Part shown: positions 9,618-17,702 of the stretch, in pieces
Layout: each line of letters begins with the position of its first letter
Position numbering within the stretch: the stretch's first letter is position 1
Source: Sphingomonas sp. KRR8
GTDB taxonomy: Bacteria > Pseudomonadota > Alphaproteobacteria > Sphingomonadales > Sphingomonadaceae
DNA length: 64,000 nt
Reading direction: 5' to 3'
Assembly (NCBI RefSeq): GCF_023559245.1
Contig: NZ_CP097462.1
Coordinates: 496,001-560,000, forward strand
The notes under the pieces: generated by a model
What the model was told of the DNA's origin: nothing
Seen by the model: only the letters and a program-made list of their open reading frames with translations
Database searches by the model: none
Position numbers and translations under genes: made by a program

Positions 9618-10027
9618 GCCGCGATTGCCGGTCGGTCGTCGTCGTTCGCGAATGGTGAGGAGGTCACGCGTTCGCGGCGGCGGCGGGCGGCAGTCCGAGG
9701 CCGCATCGGTCGGGGCCTCAACATCATGAGGAACGGCTTCACCCGCGCGATGGTGGAGGCAACGGCCAGGGCGGCCCCTGCATCCAGGTAGAGCGAAAGC
9801 TGCCAGGACAGAGCCATCGCCGCTTCGGCGCCGCCCATCAGGAGAATGATCTCGCCGCCAGCCAGCAGCACGCCGCCCACGATGATCACGAAGATGACCT
9901 GCACAGGATGAAGCCTCGCCAGCCGTGCGGCTGGTGCTTCGACCAGCCATCGGTGCAGCTGACGGGCGATCGGCAGATCCGGAAAGACGCGCATGACGAT
10001 CATCGATCCGATGAGCATCTGGAGCAT
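9614..10027 (-). CDS. Unrecognised 137-residue membrane protein
   Basis: I do not recognise this family. The protein has an amphipathic start, one clear membrane segment at about residues 43-66 (VQVIFVIIVGGVLLAGG and onward), a second hydrophobic stretch at about 70-92, and a strongly basic tail with an RRRRER cluster ending in an acidic FANDDDRP segment. A strong AGGAGG ribosome site lies just before the ATG at 10027, which supports real translation. It follows the gene at 10063 by 35 bases and converges on yghU with overlapping stops. Confidence 0.7.
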   Translation of the reverse strand: MLQMLIGSMIVMRVFPDLPIARQLHRWLVEAPAARLARLHPVQVIFVIIVGGVLLAGGEIILLMGGAEAAMALSWQLSLYLDAGAALAVASTIARVKPFLMMLRPRPMRPRTAARRRRERVTSSPFANDDDRPAIAA

Positions 10028-10062
10028 GTGCGGCCCTCCTTACCGTTCAGCGGAGCGTGGCC

Positions 10063-10629
10063 CTATGCGTGGTCGGCGCGGCCGCGCAGGATGAAGCGGT
10101 CGTCGTCGAAGCCGAGCTGGACCTCGAACTCGCCAGCACCGCTGATCTCCTGGACGCCAAGGCCGAGGTGGTCGTCCTGGTCGCGGTGGAGGTCCGAATA
10201 GTCGAAGGTGCCGTGAACCGCGCCGCGGACCTTCGACAGCACGGCTTCGCGCAGCGTGTCGGCGTCGATCCGATCGCCACAGCTGCGAAGCTGGTTCTCC
10301 ACTTCCGCATGGAAGGCCTTGTGGGCCTTTTCGACCGCCACATCGCGGCCAAGGTCCTCGTCGATGACCAGCGCCACGACGCCGATCCGAGCGCCGGCGG
10401 CGGCATTGACGCTCGCCGTGCCGATCTCCTGCGGGACAGGGAGGGTTTGCCCGGCCTCGACATCGTTGGCGAAGGCGCCGCGCACGTCGTGGTGGGCAGG
10501 CGTTTCGACGTCGACCTGGTCGCCGCTGATCGAGTAGAAGCTGGTGAACAGGTAGGGCTCGCATCCGCCCGCTTCCGACTGCGCCTCGCAATGCAGGTCG
10601 GTGAGGGTGATGGTGACGCGGTCGGCCAT
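10063..10629 (-). CDS. Unrecognised 188-residue acidic protein
   Basis: I cannot assign a family. The product is acidic and soluble, with no signal peptide or membrane segment, four cysteines (two in an N-terminal CEAQSEAGGCEPY stretch, two in the middle and no clear metal site) and an alternating pattern that suggests a mainly beta fold: TITLTDLHC at the start, ASVNAAAGARIGVVALVID in the middle, FEVQLGFDDDRFILRG at the end. An AGGGGA ribosome site precedes the ATG. It sits between ubiB and the membrane gene at 9614 on the same strand; this context does not reveal its job. Confidence 0.7.
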   Translation of the reverse strand: MADRVTITLTDLHCEAQSEAGGCEPYLFTSFYSISGDQVDVETPAHHDVRGAFANDVEAGQTLPVPQEIGTASVNAAAGARIGVVALVIDEDLGRDVAVEKAHKAFHAEVENQLRSCGDRIDADTLREAVLSKVRGAVHGTFDYSDLHRDQDDHLGLGVQEISGAGEFEVQLGFDDDRFILRGRADHA

Positions 10630-10703
10630 GATTGATCCCCTGAAAAGTCGTTGCGCGATTAAGGCTGATTAACCGCCTAGCATGACGCTTGTGAGTCGCA
10701 AAT

Positions 10704-10721
10704 CTCCTCTTAGCGGAGGAG
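10704..10721 (-). terminator. Weak terminator-like hairpin over the ubiB stop
   Basis: On the minus strand CTCCTC, a six-base loop containing the ubiB stop codon, and GAGGAG form a stem followed by ATTTG. The U-tract is short, so it may only attenuate transcription into the gene at 10629. Confidence 0.3.
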
Positions 10722-12245
10722 CAATACCGCCGCCGCCCCTGCCACGGCCGCAACCAGAGCGATGGCGAAGTCACGCCACTGCGGCTTGGGCAATTCCTTG
10801 ACCTCGACCTGAGCGGTCGGAAGGTCCGGCGGAGCGCCGCCCGGAGCCGGGAAGTAATGGTCGATGCGGTCGATCAGTGACGGCAGCTTCTTCAGTGCCC
10901 TGACCGTTTCGATCAGCCGGTCGGCATAGTAGCTCTCCGGGCCAAGCTCTCCGCGGATCCAGTCGCGCAGGAACGGCTCGGCTGTTTCCCACATGTTGAT
11001 GTCGGGATCGAGGTAGGTGGCGACGCCTTCCTCCATGACCATCGTCTTCTGCAGCAGCAGGAGGTGCGGCTGGGTCGGCATGTCGAAGTCGCGGGTGATG
11101 GTGAACAGGCCTTCGAGCATCCGGCCGACGCTGATGTCCTTTACCGGAAGGCCGCGGATCGGCTCACCAACCGCCCGCAGCGCGGTCGTGAACTCCGCGA
11201 GATTGTGGTGGGCGGGGACATATTGCGCTTCGAAGTGGATTTCCGCCACGCGCTGATAATTGCCGGTGATGAGCCCATAGAGGATCTCGGCCAGCCACAG
11301 CCGGGCGCGACGGTCGATCCGGCCCATGATGCCAAAGTCGATGGCGCCGATGCGGCCATCCGGAAGGGCGAACAGATTTCCCTGGTGCAGGTCGGCGTGA
11401 AAGAAGCCATCGATCACCGCTTGACGCAGGAAGGCGCGGACGAGGGTGGAGGCGAGCTGGTTGAGATCGTGGCCGGCGGCGATCAGATCATCGCGCTTGC
11501 TCAGCTTGATACCGTCCAACCATTCCAGCGTCATCACCCTTCGGGCGGTGCGCTTCCAGTCGATATCCGGGACGTAGAAACCCGGCTCGGCAACCATGTT
11601 CTGCTTGAGCTCGGAAGCCGAAGCCGCCTCTCGATTCAGGTCGAGTTCGCGCCGGGTCCACTGGCGGAAATGGGCGATGACCATCTGCGGACGCAGCCGC
11701 TCGGCCTCGCCGCCCAGGCGCTCGACATGGGCCGCAGCCCATTCATAGGTCTCGAGGGCGCGGGCGAACTCCTCTTCGATGCCGGGGCGAAGCACCTTCA
11801 CCGCGACTTGCCACCCTTCAATGGTGACCGCCCGGTGCACCTGGGCAATGGAGGCGGCGCCCACCGGCACCTCTTCGATCTCGGCGAACAGGGTTTCGAT
11901 CGGCGCTTCGAGCGCCTGCTCGATAGCTTTGCGAATCAGCGGAAATGGCGCAGGCGGCAGGGAATCCTGCAGTCGCAGGAGATTGTGAGCGGCCGCTTCG
12001 CCGACAAGGTCGGGTCGCGTTGCCAGCGCCTGACCAAGCTTGATGGCTGCGGGGCCGATCGCTTGCAGCGCGGAAGCGTAGTCGGGCTCGGCGGGCTGGC
12101 GGAGGCCAAACCGAGCGACCCGCAGCAGGCGGCGAACGCCGGGCGGGGTGAGCGGATCGCGCTCGATACCCTGGAGGGCGCCGTAGCGCGCAAGCGTCCG
12201 GCCCCAGCGAAGCAGCCGGGAAAGGTGCGTAACGGCGCTGGTCAC
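10710..12245 (-). CDS. ubiB: Ubiquinone biosynthesis ATPase/kinase-like protein UbiB
   Basis: Atypical protein-kinase-like ATPase needed for ubiquinone assembly at the inner membrane. The 511-residue protein has the family hallmarks: the KxGQ motif in AAIKLGQALATRPDL, the alanine-rich loop ASIAQVHRA, the ATP-binding lysine in VAVKVLRPG, the catalytic-like HADLHQGNLF and metal-binding IDFG. A hydrophobic C-terminal helix (FAIALVAAVAGAAAVLLL) anchors it. The start is GTG at 12245, overlapping the ubiE stop as GTGA; the frame is open a further 66 codons upstream within ubiE but that sequence is not family-like. It pairs with ubiE, which acts in the same pathway. Confidence 0.95.
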   Translation of the reverse strand: MTSAVTHLSRLLRWGRTLARYGALQGIERDPLTPPGVRRLLRVARFGLRQPAEPDYASALQAIGPAAIKLGQALATRPDLVGEAAAHNLLRLQDSLPPAPFPLIRKAIEQALEAPIETLFAEIEEVPVGAASIAQVHRAVTIEGWQVAVKVLRPGIEEEFARALETYEWAAAHVERLGGEAERLRPQMVIAHFRQWTRRELDLNREAASASELKQNMVAEPGFYVPDIDWKRTARRVMTLEWLDGIKLSKRDDLIAAGHDLNQLASTLVRAFLRQAVIDGFFHADLHQGNLFALPDGRIGAIDFGIMGRIDRRARLWLAEILYGLITGNYQRVAEIHFEAQYVPAHHNLAEFTTALRAVGEPIRGLPVKDISVGRMLEGLFTITRDFDMPTQPHLLLLQKTMVMEEGVATYLDPDINMWETAEPFLRDWIRGELGPESYYADRLIETVRALKKLPSLIDRIDHYFPAPGGAPPDLPTAQVEVKELPKPQWRDFAIALVAAVAGAAAVLLLR

Positions 12246-12973
12246 ACCTTCCAGCCCGACCAGATGCAGACCAGTCCGCCCATCAGCGTCTCGACCTTCG
12301 CCTGCTGGAGGCCGGCTTGCGTGATCATCGCCCGGAAGGCGTCCGGCTTCGGAAAACGGCGGATGCTTTCGACGAGGTAGCGATAGCTTTCCTCGTCGTC
12401 CGCCACCGCCTTGCCAATGCGCGGTATCATCTTCTCGGCCCACAGCTCATAGGCCTGGCCGAAGCCCGGCCACTCGCTGGTCGAGAATTCCAGGACGAAC
12501 AGGCGTCCCCCGAACTTCAGGACGCGGTGGGCTTCGCGCAGTGCCTTGGGGATGTCCGTCACATTCCGGATGCCGAAGGCGATGGTGTAGGCATCGAAGC
12601 TGCGGTCGGCGAACGTCAGCGTTTCGGCATTCTGCTGCGACCAGGACAGGCCCTCGATACGCCGCTGCTCCGCTCGCTCCATGCCGACGCCAAGCATGTC
12701 CGCGTTGATGTCGGAGACCGTCACCAGCGCGCCGCGCTTGGCCATTCGAAAGGCGATGTCGCCCGTTCCGCCCGCCATGTCGAGAATCTGCTCGCCTGCC
12801 TGCGGCTTCACACGATTGACGAAGCGGTCCTTCCAGAGGCGGTGCGTGCCAGCGCTCATCAGATCGTTCATGACGTCGTAGCGGCGGGCGACCGAGGAGA
12901 AGACGTGGCCCACGCGGCGGGTCTTCTCTTCCGGGGTGACGAGCTGGTCGCCGAAGTTGACGGTGTCGGACAT
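12242..12973 (-). CDS. ubiE: Demethylmenaquinone/ubiquinone C-methyltransferase
   Basis: SAM-dependent C-methylation of the benzoquinol ring in ubiquinone synthesis; cytoplasmic, membrane-associated. The 243-residue protein contains FSSVARRYDVMNDLMSAG, the SAM motif ILDMAGGTGDIA (about 63-74), an acidic DIN after the second strand, YTIAFGIRNVTD and VLKFGGRLFVLEFS, all standard for UbiE/COQ5. Only ubiquinone use is likely, because no menaquinone genes are visible. It leads the ubiE-ubiB pair and is divergent from mutM across 46 bases. Confidence 0.97.
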   Translation of the reverse strand: MSDTVNFGDQLVTPEEKTRRVGHVFSSVARRYDVMNDLMSAGTHRLWKDRFVNRVKPQAGEQILDMAGGTGDIAFRMAKRGALVTVSDINADMLGVGMERAEQRRIEGLSWSQQNAETLTFADRSFDAYTIAFGIRNVTDIPKALREAHRVLKFGGRLFVLEFSTSEWPGFGQAYELWAEKMIPRIGKAVADDEESYRYLVESIRRFPKPDAFRAMITQAGLQQAKVETLMGGLVCIWSGWKV

Positions 12974-13019
12974 GCCGGCGCTCTAGCGGGGACCGGGGGA
13001 GCGCGCCATATGGCCTTGC

Positions 13020-13826
13020 ATGCCAGAGCTTCCCGAAGTCGAGACCACCGTTCGCGGGCTGGCGCGCGTGCTGCAGGGGCGGCGGCTGACCCGGGTCGAG
13101 CCGAGGCGGCCGGACCTGCGCCGGGCATTCCCCGAGGACCTCGGGCAGCGGCTGACGGGCGCGCGGGTGACGAGCCTGCGGCGCCGGGCGAAATATGGCC
13201 TGATCGACACGGACCGGGGCGACACGCTGATCTTTCACCTCGGGATGAGCGGGCGGTGGCGAATCGATCCAAGCGAGATCGACAAGCACGACCACCTGCT
13301 GGTCGAGACGGAGGAGGGGCGGCGGCTCGCGCTCAACGATCCGCGCCGGTTCGGGAGCGTCGATCTGCTGCCAACCGCTGAGCTCGCCTCCTTTGCCGGT
13401 TTCGAGGAAATGGGGCCGGAGCCATTCGACCTCACCGCCGAGGAACTGCGCGACCGGCTCGCGGGGCGGACTGCCGCGATCAAGCTGCTGTTGCTCGACC
13501 AACGGATCGTGGCGGGGCTTGGCAACATTTACGTGTGCGAGGCACTGCACCGGGCGGGGATCAACCCGAACCGGGCTGGCGGCAAGGTCAGCCTCGACCG
13601 GCTGCGGCGGCTGGTTCCGGCGATCGACGCCGTGCTGGACGAGGCGATCGCCGCCGGTGGCTCAACCCTTCGCGATTATGCCCAGCCTGACGGAGAGCTT
13701 GGCTATTTCTCCAAGAGCTTCGCCGTCTACGACCGGGCCGGAGAGCAGTGTGGGTGCGGCGGCGAGGTGAAGCGGTTCGCGCAGGGCGGCCGATCGACCT
13801 GGTACTGCCCGCGATGCCAGCGCTGA
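13020..13826 (+). CDS. mutM: Formamidopyrimidine-DNA glycosylase
   Basis: Removes 8-oxoguanine and formamidopyrimidines from DNA and cleaves the strand by beta,delta-elimination. The 268-residue protein begins MPELPEVETT with the catalytic proline 2 and glutamate 3, has the conserved lysine near residue 58 (RRRAKYGL), the helix-two-turn-helix with LGNIYVCEALH, and a C-terminal zinc finger ending QGGRSTWYCPRCQ. The zinc ligands are C244, C246, C263 and C266: the first pair is spaced C-x-C where C-x2-C is usual, so one residue is missing from the knuckle. Function is otherwise expected to be normal. Confidence 0.95.
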   Translation: MPELPEVETTVRGLARVLQGRRLTRVEPRRPDLRRAFPEDLGQRLTGARVTSLRRRAKYGLIDTDRGDTLIFHLGMSGRWRIDPSEIDKHDHLLVETEEGRRLALNDPRRFGSVDLLPTAELASFAGFEEMGPEPFDLTAEELRDRLAGRTAAIKLLLLDQRIVAGLGNIYVCEALHRAGINPNRAGGKVSLDRLRRLVPAIDAVLDEAIAAGGSTLRDYAQPDGELGYFSKSFAVYDRAGEQCGCGGEVKRFAQGGRSTWYCPRCQR

Positions 13827-13863
13827 CTTGAGCGGCGGGGCCCGTTACTTCGGTGGTGCGCGG

Positions 13864-13892
13864 TTGACCCGAATCCGACGCTCGTATAGAGG
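13864..13892 (+). promoter_or_regulatory. Candidate sigma-70 promoter for rpsT
   Basis: TTGACC (13864-13869) and TAGAGG (13887-13892) are separated by 17 bases, 74 bases before the rpsT start. The element reads GTATAGAGG around the -10, a form I associate with alphaproteobacterial housekeeping promoters. Confidence 0.55.
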
Positions 13893-13965
13893 GCCAGCCA
13901 CGCCGGTGCGGACCACAGGTCTTCGCGCCGCTTTTCTTTTGCAAGCTTAGGGATTTGACGACCTC

Positions 13966-14229
13966 ATGGCGAACACGCCGCAAGCCAAGAAGCGCATCCG
14001 TCGCAACGATCGCCGTGCGACGATCAACCACAGCCGCGTCAGCCGCATCCGGACCTTCATCAAGGCCGTCGAGTCGGCGCTGACCACCGGTGACCAGGCG
14101 GCAGCTTCCGCGGCACTCAAGGCGGCTCAGCCGGAGATCGCGCGCGGCGTTGCGCGCGGTGTTATCCACAAGAACACGGCAGCGCGGAAGTTCTCGCGCC
14201 TGACCAAGAGGGTTGCCGCGCTGAGCTAA
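13966..14229 (+). CDS. rpsT: 30S ribosomal protein S20
   Basis: Binds 16S rRNA early in small-subunit assembly. The 87-residue, very basic protein starts [19 protein letters not shown] and carries the conserved [17 protein letters not shown] near its end, typical of S20. It is followed by a strong terminator and then by dnaA, the usual order in many alphaproteobacteria. The codons for the VIHK segment contain a perfect DnaA-box sequence. Confidence 0.98.
   Translation: MANTPQAKKRIRRNDRRATINHSRVSRIRTFIKAVESALTTGDQAAASAALKAAQPEIARGVARGVIHKNTAARKFSRLTKRVAALS
14162..14170 (+). promoter_or_regulatory. Perfect DnaA-box sequence inside rpsT
   Basis: TTATCCACA matches the consensus DnaA box exactly. 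It lies inside rpsT, about 430 bases before the dnaA start. The codons GTT-ATC-CAC-AAG encode a conserved part of S20, so the match may be a by-product of coding; a regulatory role is only an inference. Confidence 0.45.
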
Positions 14230-14259
14230 GACGCGCTCTCAACCTGTGCCATTTCGTGA

Positions 14260-14290
14260 CGGCCGCTGGACCCAGTCCAGCGGCCGTTTT
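14260..14290 (+). terminator. Rho-independent terminator of rpsT
   Basis: CGGCCGCTGGA (14260-14270) and TCCAGCGGCCG (14276-14286) form a perfect 11-pair stem with a 5-base loop, followed immediately by TTTT. This cleanly separates rpsT from dnaA. Confidence 0.92.
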
Positions 14291-14598
14291 CGTTTCGCCT
14301 AAAAAACGTAATGATTTCCGCGATTCGGAGTCAGCTTTAACCTGAAGGTTCGCTTTAAGTGGCCGAATTCTCACGTTAATTCGCGTTACCGAGGGGGAGT
14401 GGCTGTCAAGCCGCTTTATTTCACTCCCGTGAAAAATCGCGCTTGCCGGAGCAGGCGGACACTTCCAAAACCTCCGGCTCCGGCAGTGATTCCACTGGGG
14501 GGATACACTCAAGGGCACAGGATGGGTGCGCGACTCGGGTCGCGCGCAATCGACCATCTGTGTGTGGAATACTGGGCGTCGAGGGAGGCAAATAAGCA
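14291..14598 (+). promoter_or_regulatory. dnaA upstream region with GANTC cluster and leader hairpin
   Basis: This is the longest gene-free stretch in the window. I see no coding frame in it. It holds four GANTC sites (14322-14326, 14328-14332, 14488-14492, 14532-14536), the target of the alphaproteobacterial CcrM methylase. The first 100 bases are AT-rich for this genome and contain a short palindrome, AACCTGAAGGTT. Close to dnaA, GCGCGAC/GTCGCGC (14528-14545) forms a 7-pair hairpin with a TCGG loop. A GAGGGAGG ribosome site lies at 14581-14588. I could not pick a convincing -35/-10 pair. Confidence 0.55.
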
Positions 14599-16002
14599 GT
14601 GCAGCAGGGTCGGTCGTCATTGACGCAGGATGAAGGAAGTGACGGTCTGGCGCCGCCGCTGGTCGCCGCGTGGGAGACGATTCGAGTTGGTCTGCGTCGC
14701 GATTGCGGTGCCCGCACGTTCGATGGCTGGCTCAAACCGGCGGAACTTGGGGCGTTCGACCCGGATACCGGTTCGCTCGACCTCATCATGCCGTCGCAAT
14801 TCATGGCCGACTGGGTCAGCAGTCACTTCCGTGAACGGCTCCAGCTCGCCTGGCGCACGACCCTGCCGATCGTGCGGGACGTCCAGATCGTCGCCTGCGA
14901 GGGCGGTCCGCGCCCTGCGCCGCTCCTGATCCTTGAAGAAGAGCCGGCCCCGGCGCCGGTCCCGGCATCGGTCCACCCGCGCCCGAACTTCGACCCCCGC
15001 TACAGCTTCGCAAGCTTCATCATCGGCAAGGCCAATGAGGTCGCCGCCACGGCCGCCAAGACCTTGGCGGAGGCGGATAGCGTCACCTTCAATCCGCTGT
15101 TCATCCATGGCGGCACGGGGCGCGGCAAGACCCACCTGCTGCACGCCATCGGTCAGCGCTTCCTCGAGCTCCGGCCCGGCGCGCTGGTGGTGTCGATGTC
15201 AGCCGAGAAATTCATGGTCGAGTTCGTCCGCGCCATTCGCGAGAATGACACGATCGGCTTCAAGCATCGCCTGCGCTCGGCCGACCTCCTCCTCATCGAC
15301 GACGTTCAGTTCATCGCCGGCAAGGAGTCGACGCAGGAAGAATTCTTCCACACGATGAACGAGATCATCACTGCCGGGCGCCGGCTGGTGATCACTTCCG
15401 ACCGGGCACCGCAGGACCTCGACGGCATCGCGCCGCGCATCCTTTCCCGGTTGAGCTGGGGCCTGGTCGCCGATGTCAATCAGGCGGATTTCGAACTTCG
15501 CTACAACATCATTCTGGCGAAGCTGGCCATGCTGCCCGGCGTGACCATGGCAGCCGACGTGGTGCAGTTCCTGGCCAAGCGCCTGACCGCTTCCATCCGT
15601 GAGCTCGAGGGCGCGCTCAACCGCATTGCCGCTTATGCGATGATGACGGGGCGCACGATCGACGTGCCGTTCGTGGAGGAAGTGCTGGCGAATGTCCTGC
15701 GCGCCAACCAGCGGCGGATCAGCATTGACGAGATCCAGACCCAGGTCGCGGAGCATTATCGCATCCGCAAGGCCGAGATGACTTCCGCCCGCCGCGCCCG
15801 CGAAGTCGCCCGGCCGCGGCAGGTCGCCATGTATCTGTCGAAGCAGCTGACCCCCAAGTCGCTGCCCGACATCGGCCGTCGCTTTGGCGGGCGGGACCAC
15901 ACGACGGTGATCCACGCCGTTCGCCAGATCGAGAAGCTGCGCGCGCTCGATCCGGAGATCGACGCCGCAATTCGGCTGCTCACGCGGCAGCTGGAGGGCT
16001 GA
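14599..16002 (+). CDS. dnaA: Chromosomal replication initiator protein DnaA
   Basis: Binds DnaA boxes, opens the origin and loads the helicase. The 467-residue protein has an N-terminal interaction domain (about 20-100), a proline-rich linker ([14 protein letters not shown]), the AAA+ domain starting near [10 protein letters not shown] with Walker [10 protein letters not shown] (171-179) and Walker B LLIDD (231-235), and the DNA-binding domain IV with the signature GGRDHTTV at about 430-437. The start is GTG at 14599, with a good GAGGGAGG site about 10 bases upstream. It stands alone, between the rpsT terminator and a terminator shared with the convergent DUF2490 gene. Confidence 0.97.
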   Translation: MQQGRSSLTQDEGSDGLAPPLVAAWETIRVGLRRDCGARTFDGWLKPAELGAFDPDTGSLDLIMPSQFMADWVSSHFRERLQLAWRTTLPIVRDVQIVACEGGPRPAPLLILEEEPAPAPVPASVHPRPNFDPRYSFASFIIGKANEVAATAAKTLAEADSVTFNPLFIHGGTGRGKTHLLHAIGQRFLELRPGALVVSMSAEKFMVEFVRAIRENDTIGFKHRLRSADLLLIDDVQFIAGKESTQEEFFHTMNEIITAGRRLVITSDRAPQDLDGIAPRILSRLSWGLVADVNQADFELRYNIILAKLAMLPGVTMAADVVQFLAKRLTASIRELEGALNRIAAYAMMTGRTIDVPFVEEVLANVLRANQRRISIDEIQTQVAEHYRIRKAEMTSARRAREVARPRQVAMYLSKQLTPKSLPDIGRRFGGRDHTTVIHAVRQIEKLRALDPEIDAAIRLLTRQLEG

Positions 16003-16034
16003 GGTGGCAGCGCCTGTCGCGCTGCCACCCGTTT
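16003..16034. terminator. Bidirectional terminator between dnaA and DUF2490 gene
   Basis: GGTGGCAGC (16003-16011) and GCTGCCACC (16021-16029) form a 9-pair stem with a 9-base loop between two convergent genes. It is followed by CGTTTG on plus; the U-tract is short on both sides. Confidence 0.7.
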
Positions 16035-16036
16035 GA

Positions 16037-16714
16037 TCAGAAGTTGCCGCTGAGGCTGAGCGACGCCACGTGGTCGCTCTGATCCTCACCGTTGCGAATG
16101 AAAAAATACTGGTTGAGGTAGCCAGCTTCGACACTGATCTTCTTCGACACCGGAACGCTGATTCCCGCGAAGTTGCGCATCCGCTCGAATCCGGATTGCC
16201 GCTGGAAAACCGTCGTGTTGAGGTTCACGAAGGTCTCATTGCTGAGGACCAGCTTGGCCTTGCCCGCGATTGGCAACGAATAACGGGCAAAGGGGCGAAG
16301 ACGCCAGCCGGTGCCGTCCAGTCCGTCACGCCAGCGCTGCTCGGCCCTGAGACGACCGGTGACCGAACCCCTCCCGATGGTGAGGAGCTTGTCGACCGTC
16401 ACCTGCTCCCGGGCGCGTCGCTCGAGCACGGTGAAATGCCCGCCCGCATATTGCGGGTCATGGGTGTAGCCTGCCGCGAGGGTGAGCGTTGGAGTGACCG
16501 CATATCCCAGCAGGGTATTGCTCTCGATCTCGTACAGCCCATTGCGATTGTCGCTGAAGCGGACGACGACTTCCTGGTTCAGCCGCCACTTGCCGCCAAG
16601 CTTCACGTTGACGGCAGCGCCCGTCCACAACTGGCTGTCCTCGCGGGCGTAGGCAGTGGCTGGGCAGCCGAGTGCGGCCACGAGGGCGAGTGAAAGCAGG
16701 CGCGAAGTAGACAT
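16037..16714 (-). CDS. DUF2490 family outer-membrane protein
   Basis: Function unknown. The 225-residue protein has a signal peptide with a hydrophobic core and AYA cleavage site near residue 23, then EDSQLWTG, and a run of alternating strands with aromatic ends ([19 protein letters not shown]) ending in SLSGNF with a terminal phenylalanine, as expected of an outer-membrane beta-barrel. The [15 protein letters not shown] segment is what I recall for DUF2490. It converges on dnaA and shares its terminator. It probably stands alone. Confidence 0.8.
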   Translation of the reverse strand: MSTSRLLSLALVAALGCPATAYAREDSQLWTGAAVNVKLGGKWRLNQEVVVRFSDNRNGLYEIESNTLLGYAVTPTLTLAAGYTHDPQYAGGHFTVLERRAREQVTVDKLLTIGRGSVTGRLRAEQRWRDGLDGTGWRLRPFARYSLPIAGKAKLVLSNETFVNLNTTVFQRQSGFERMRNFAGISVPVSKKISVEAGYLNQYFFIRNGEDQSDHVASLSLSGNF

Positions 16715-16794
16715 GGTGTCCCCTGACGAGATTTCTCAAAACCGAAACAAGAGAGTCGCTATGTCCTGATTGTTACGAGACCGTGGCGGTGAGA

Positions 16795-16831
16795 CTAAAA
16801 GAAAGCCCGCCTGAAGCGATCCAGGTGGGCT
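16795..16831 (-). terminator. Rho-independent terminator for the DUF4136 gene
   Basis: Read on minus, AGCCCACCTG, an 8-base loop and CAGGCGGGCT form a 10-position stem with one wobble or mismatch, followed by TTCTTTTAG. It lies 24 bases after the stop of the DUF4136 lipoprotein gene. Confidence 0.85.
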
Positions 16832-16854
16832 GACTTTCTGACGAGGAATCGGGA

Positions 16855-17550
16855 TCAGCGCTGGCGCGGACGATCCGGAATGGAGATCCGCACCGTCTCG
16901 CCGTTGCGGCCGGGGAAGCCGGTGAACATCGCTTCGATCAGGCTCGGCACCAGTCGTCCGAGGTCGTCGTTCGTCGAGCGGGCCTGCGCACGGCCGTCGA
17001 ACAGCGCCTGATTAGTTGCGCGGTCGCGAATGTCCATCTCGAGCTGGCTGCGATACTCGGTGTACACGTCCACCCCACGGCCGGCCCAGAACGGGTCGTC
17101 CCACCCGTAGAAGAACGGGTCACGGTAGCCATAATAACCAAAGCGGCTGAAGTACGGTCGGCCGTAGTAGACACCCCAGTAGGGATTGAAGCGGCCAAAG
17201 CCCGCGCCGTAGCCGAAGCCACCGCTGAAGGGTTCCTCGCGGACGATCTGCTGGCCGCGATCGACGCCATAGCCGAGCTGCACGATCAGCTGTGCCTGCG
17301 CCGGGCTGGGGACCTGACGATAGCCGCGGGCTTCGAGCTGCTGCGCGGCGAGCTGCGCAAAGCGCTGGAACTCAAGGCCACCACGTGCGGCGGCGCCTAT
17401 CCCCGGCACAACCGCGAAGGTCTGTCCGGCGGGAACGGGCATGGCGGAATAGCGGGTGACCTTGGTCGGCAGCACGGTGGCGCAGCCGGCCAGGCCAACG
17501 GCCGAGGCGCCCAACAGGACCGCCGCCGTCACCTTCTTCATCATGTTCAT
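16855..17550 (-). CDS. DUF4136 family lipoprotein
   Basis: A predicted outer-membrane lipoprotein of unknown role. The 231 residues start with a signal peptide ending in a perfect lipobox LAGC (C23). The core follows the DUF4136 pattern: an early FAVVPG strand, a QLEARGYRQV segment typical of proteins that pull down a partner, and late LEMDIRDRATNQALFDG and LVPSLIEAMFTGFPG. In the middle (about 109-155) is a Gly/Tyr/Phe-rich insertion (GGFGYGAGFGRFNPYWG and onward), which is probably flexible. It is monocistronic with its own terminator. Confidence 0.85.
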   Translation of the reverse strand: MNMMKKVTAAVLLGASAVGLAGCATVLPTKVTRYSAMPVPAGQTFAVVPGIGAAARGGLEFQRFAQLAAQQLEARGYRQVPSPAQAQLIVQLGYGVDRGQQIVREEPFSGGFGYGAGFGRFNPYWGVYYGRPYFSRFGYYGYRDPFFYGWDDPFWAGRGVDVYTEYRSQLEMDIRDRATNQALFDGRAQARSTNDDLGRLVPSLIEAMFTGFPGRNGETVRISIPDRPRQR

Positions 17551-17702
17551 GTTCGCGAACCTCGACTCGAGAGAAACTCATAAAAAGCCAAGGGCTTATG
17601 CACCTTGCGAGTTGAACCGTCGATGAAGCGAGAAGTTTCGGCGATCAGCCGTCCGCCAGTGCAACCGGCGTGATATTACCAAGGGGCTGAGCTGCCGCCG
17701 CC

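Noticed and set aside
11064..12380. Long plus-strand frame opposite ubiB
   Set aside because: Compositional shadow; UbiB motifs on minus are complete.
14162..14598. Replication origin next to dnaA
   Set aside because: Only one consensus DnaA box is visible and no 13-mer array; alphaproteobacterial origins are often near other genes such as hemE. Kept only as a regulatory observation.
16855..17550. Gly/Tyr/Phe-rich stretch in the DUF4136 lipoprotein as an amyloid-like repeat
   Set aside because: The stretch is short and irregular; similar insertions are common in this family.
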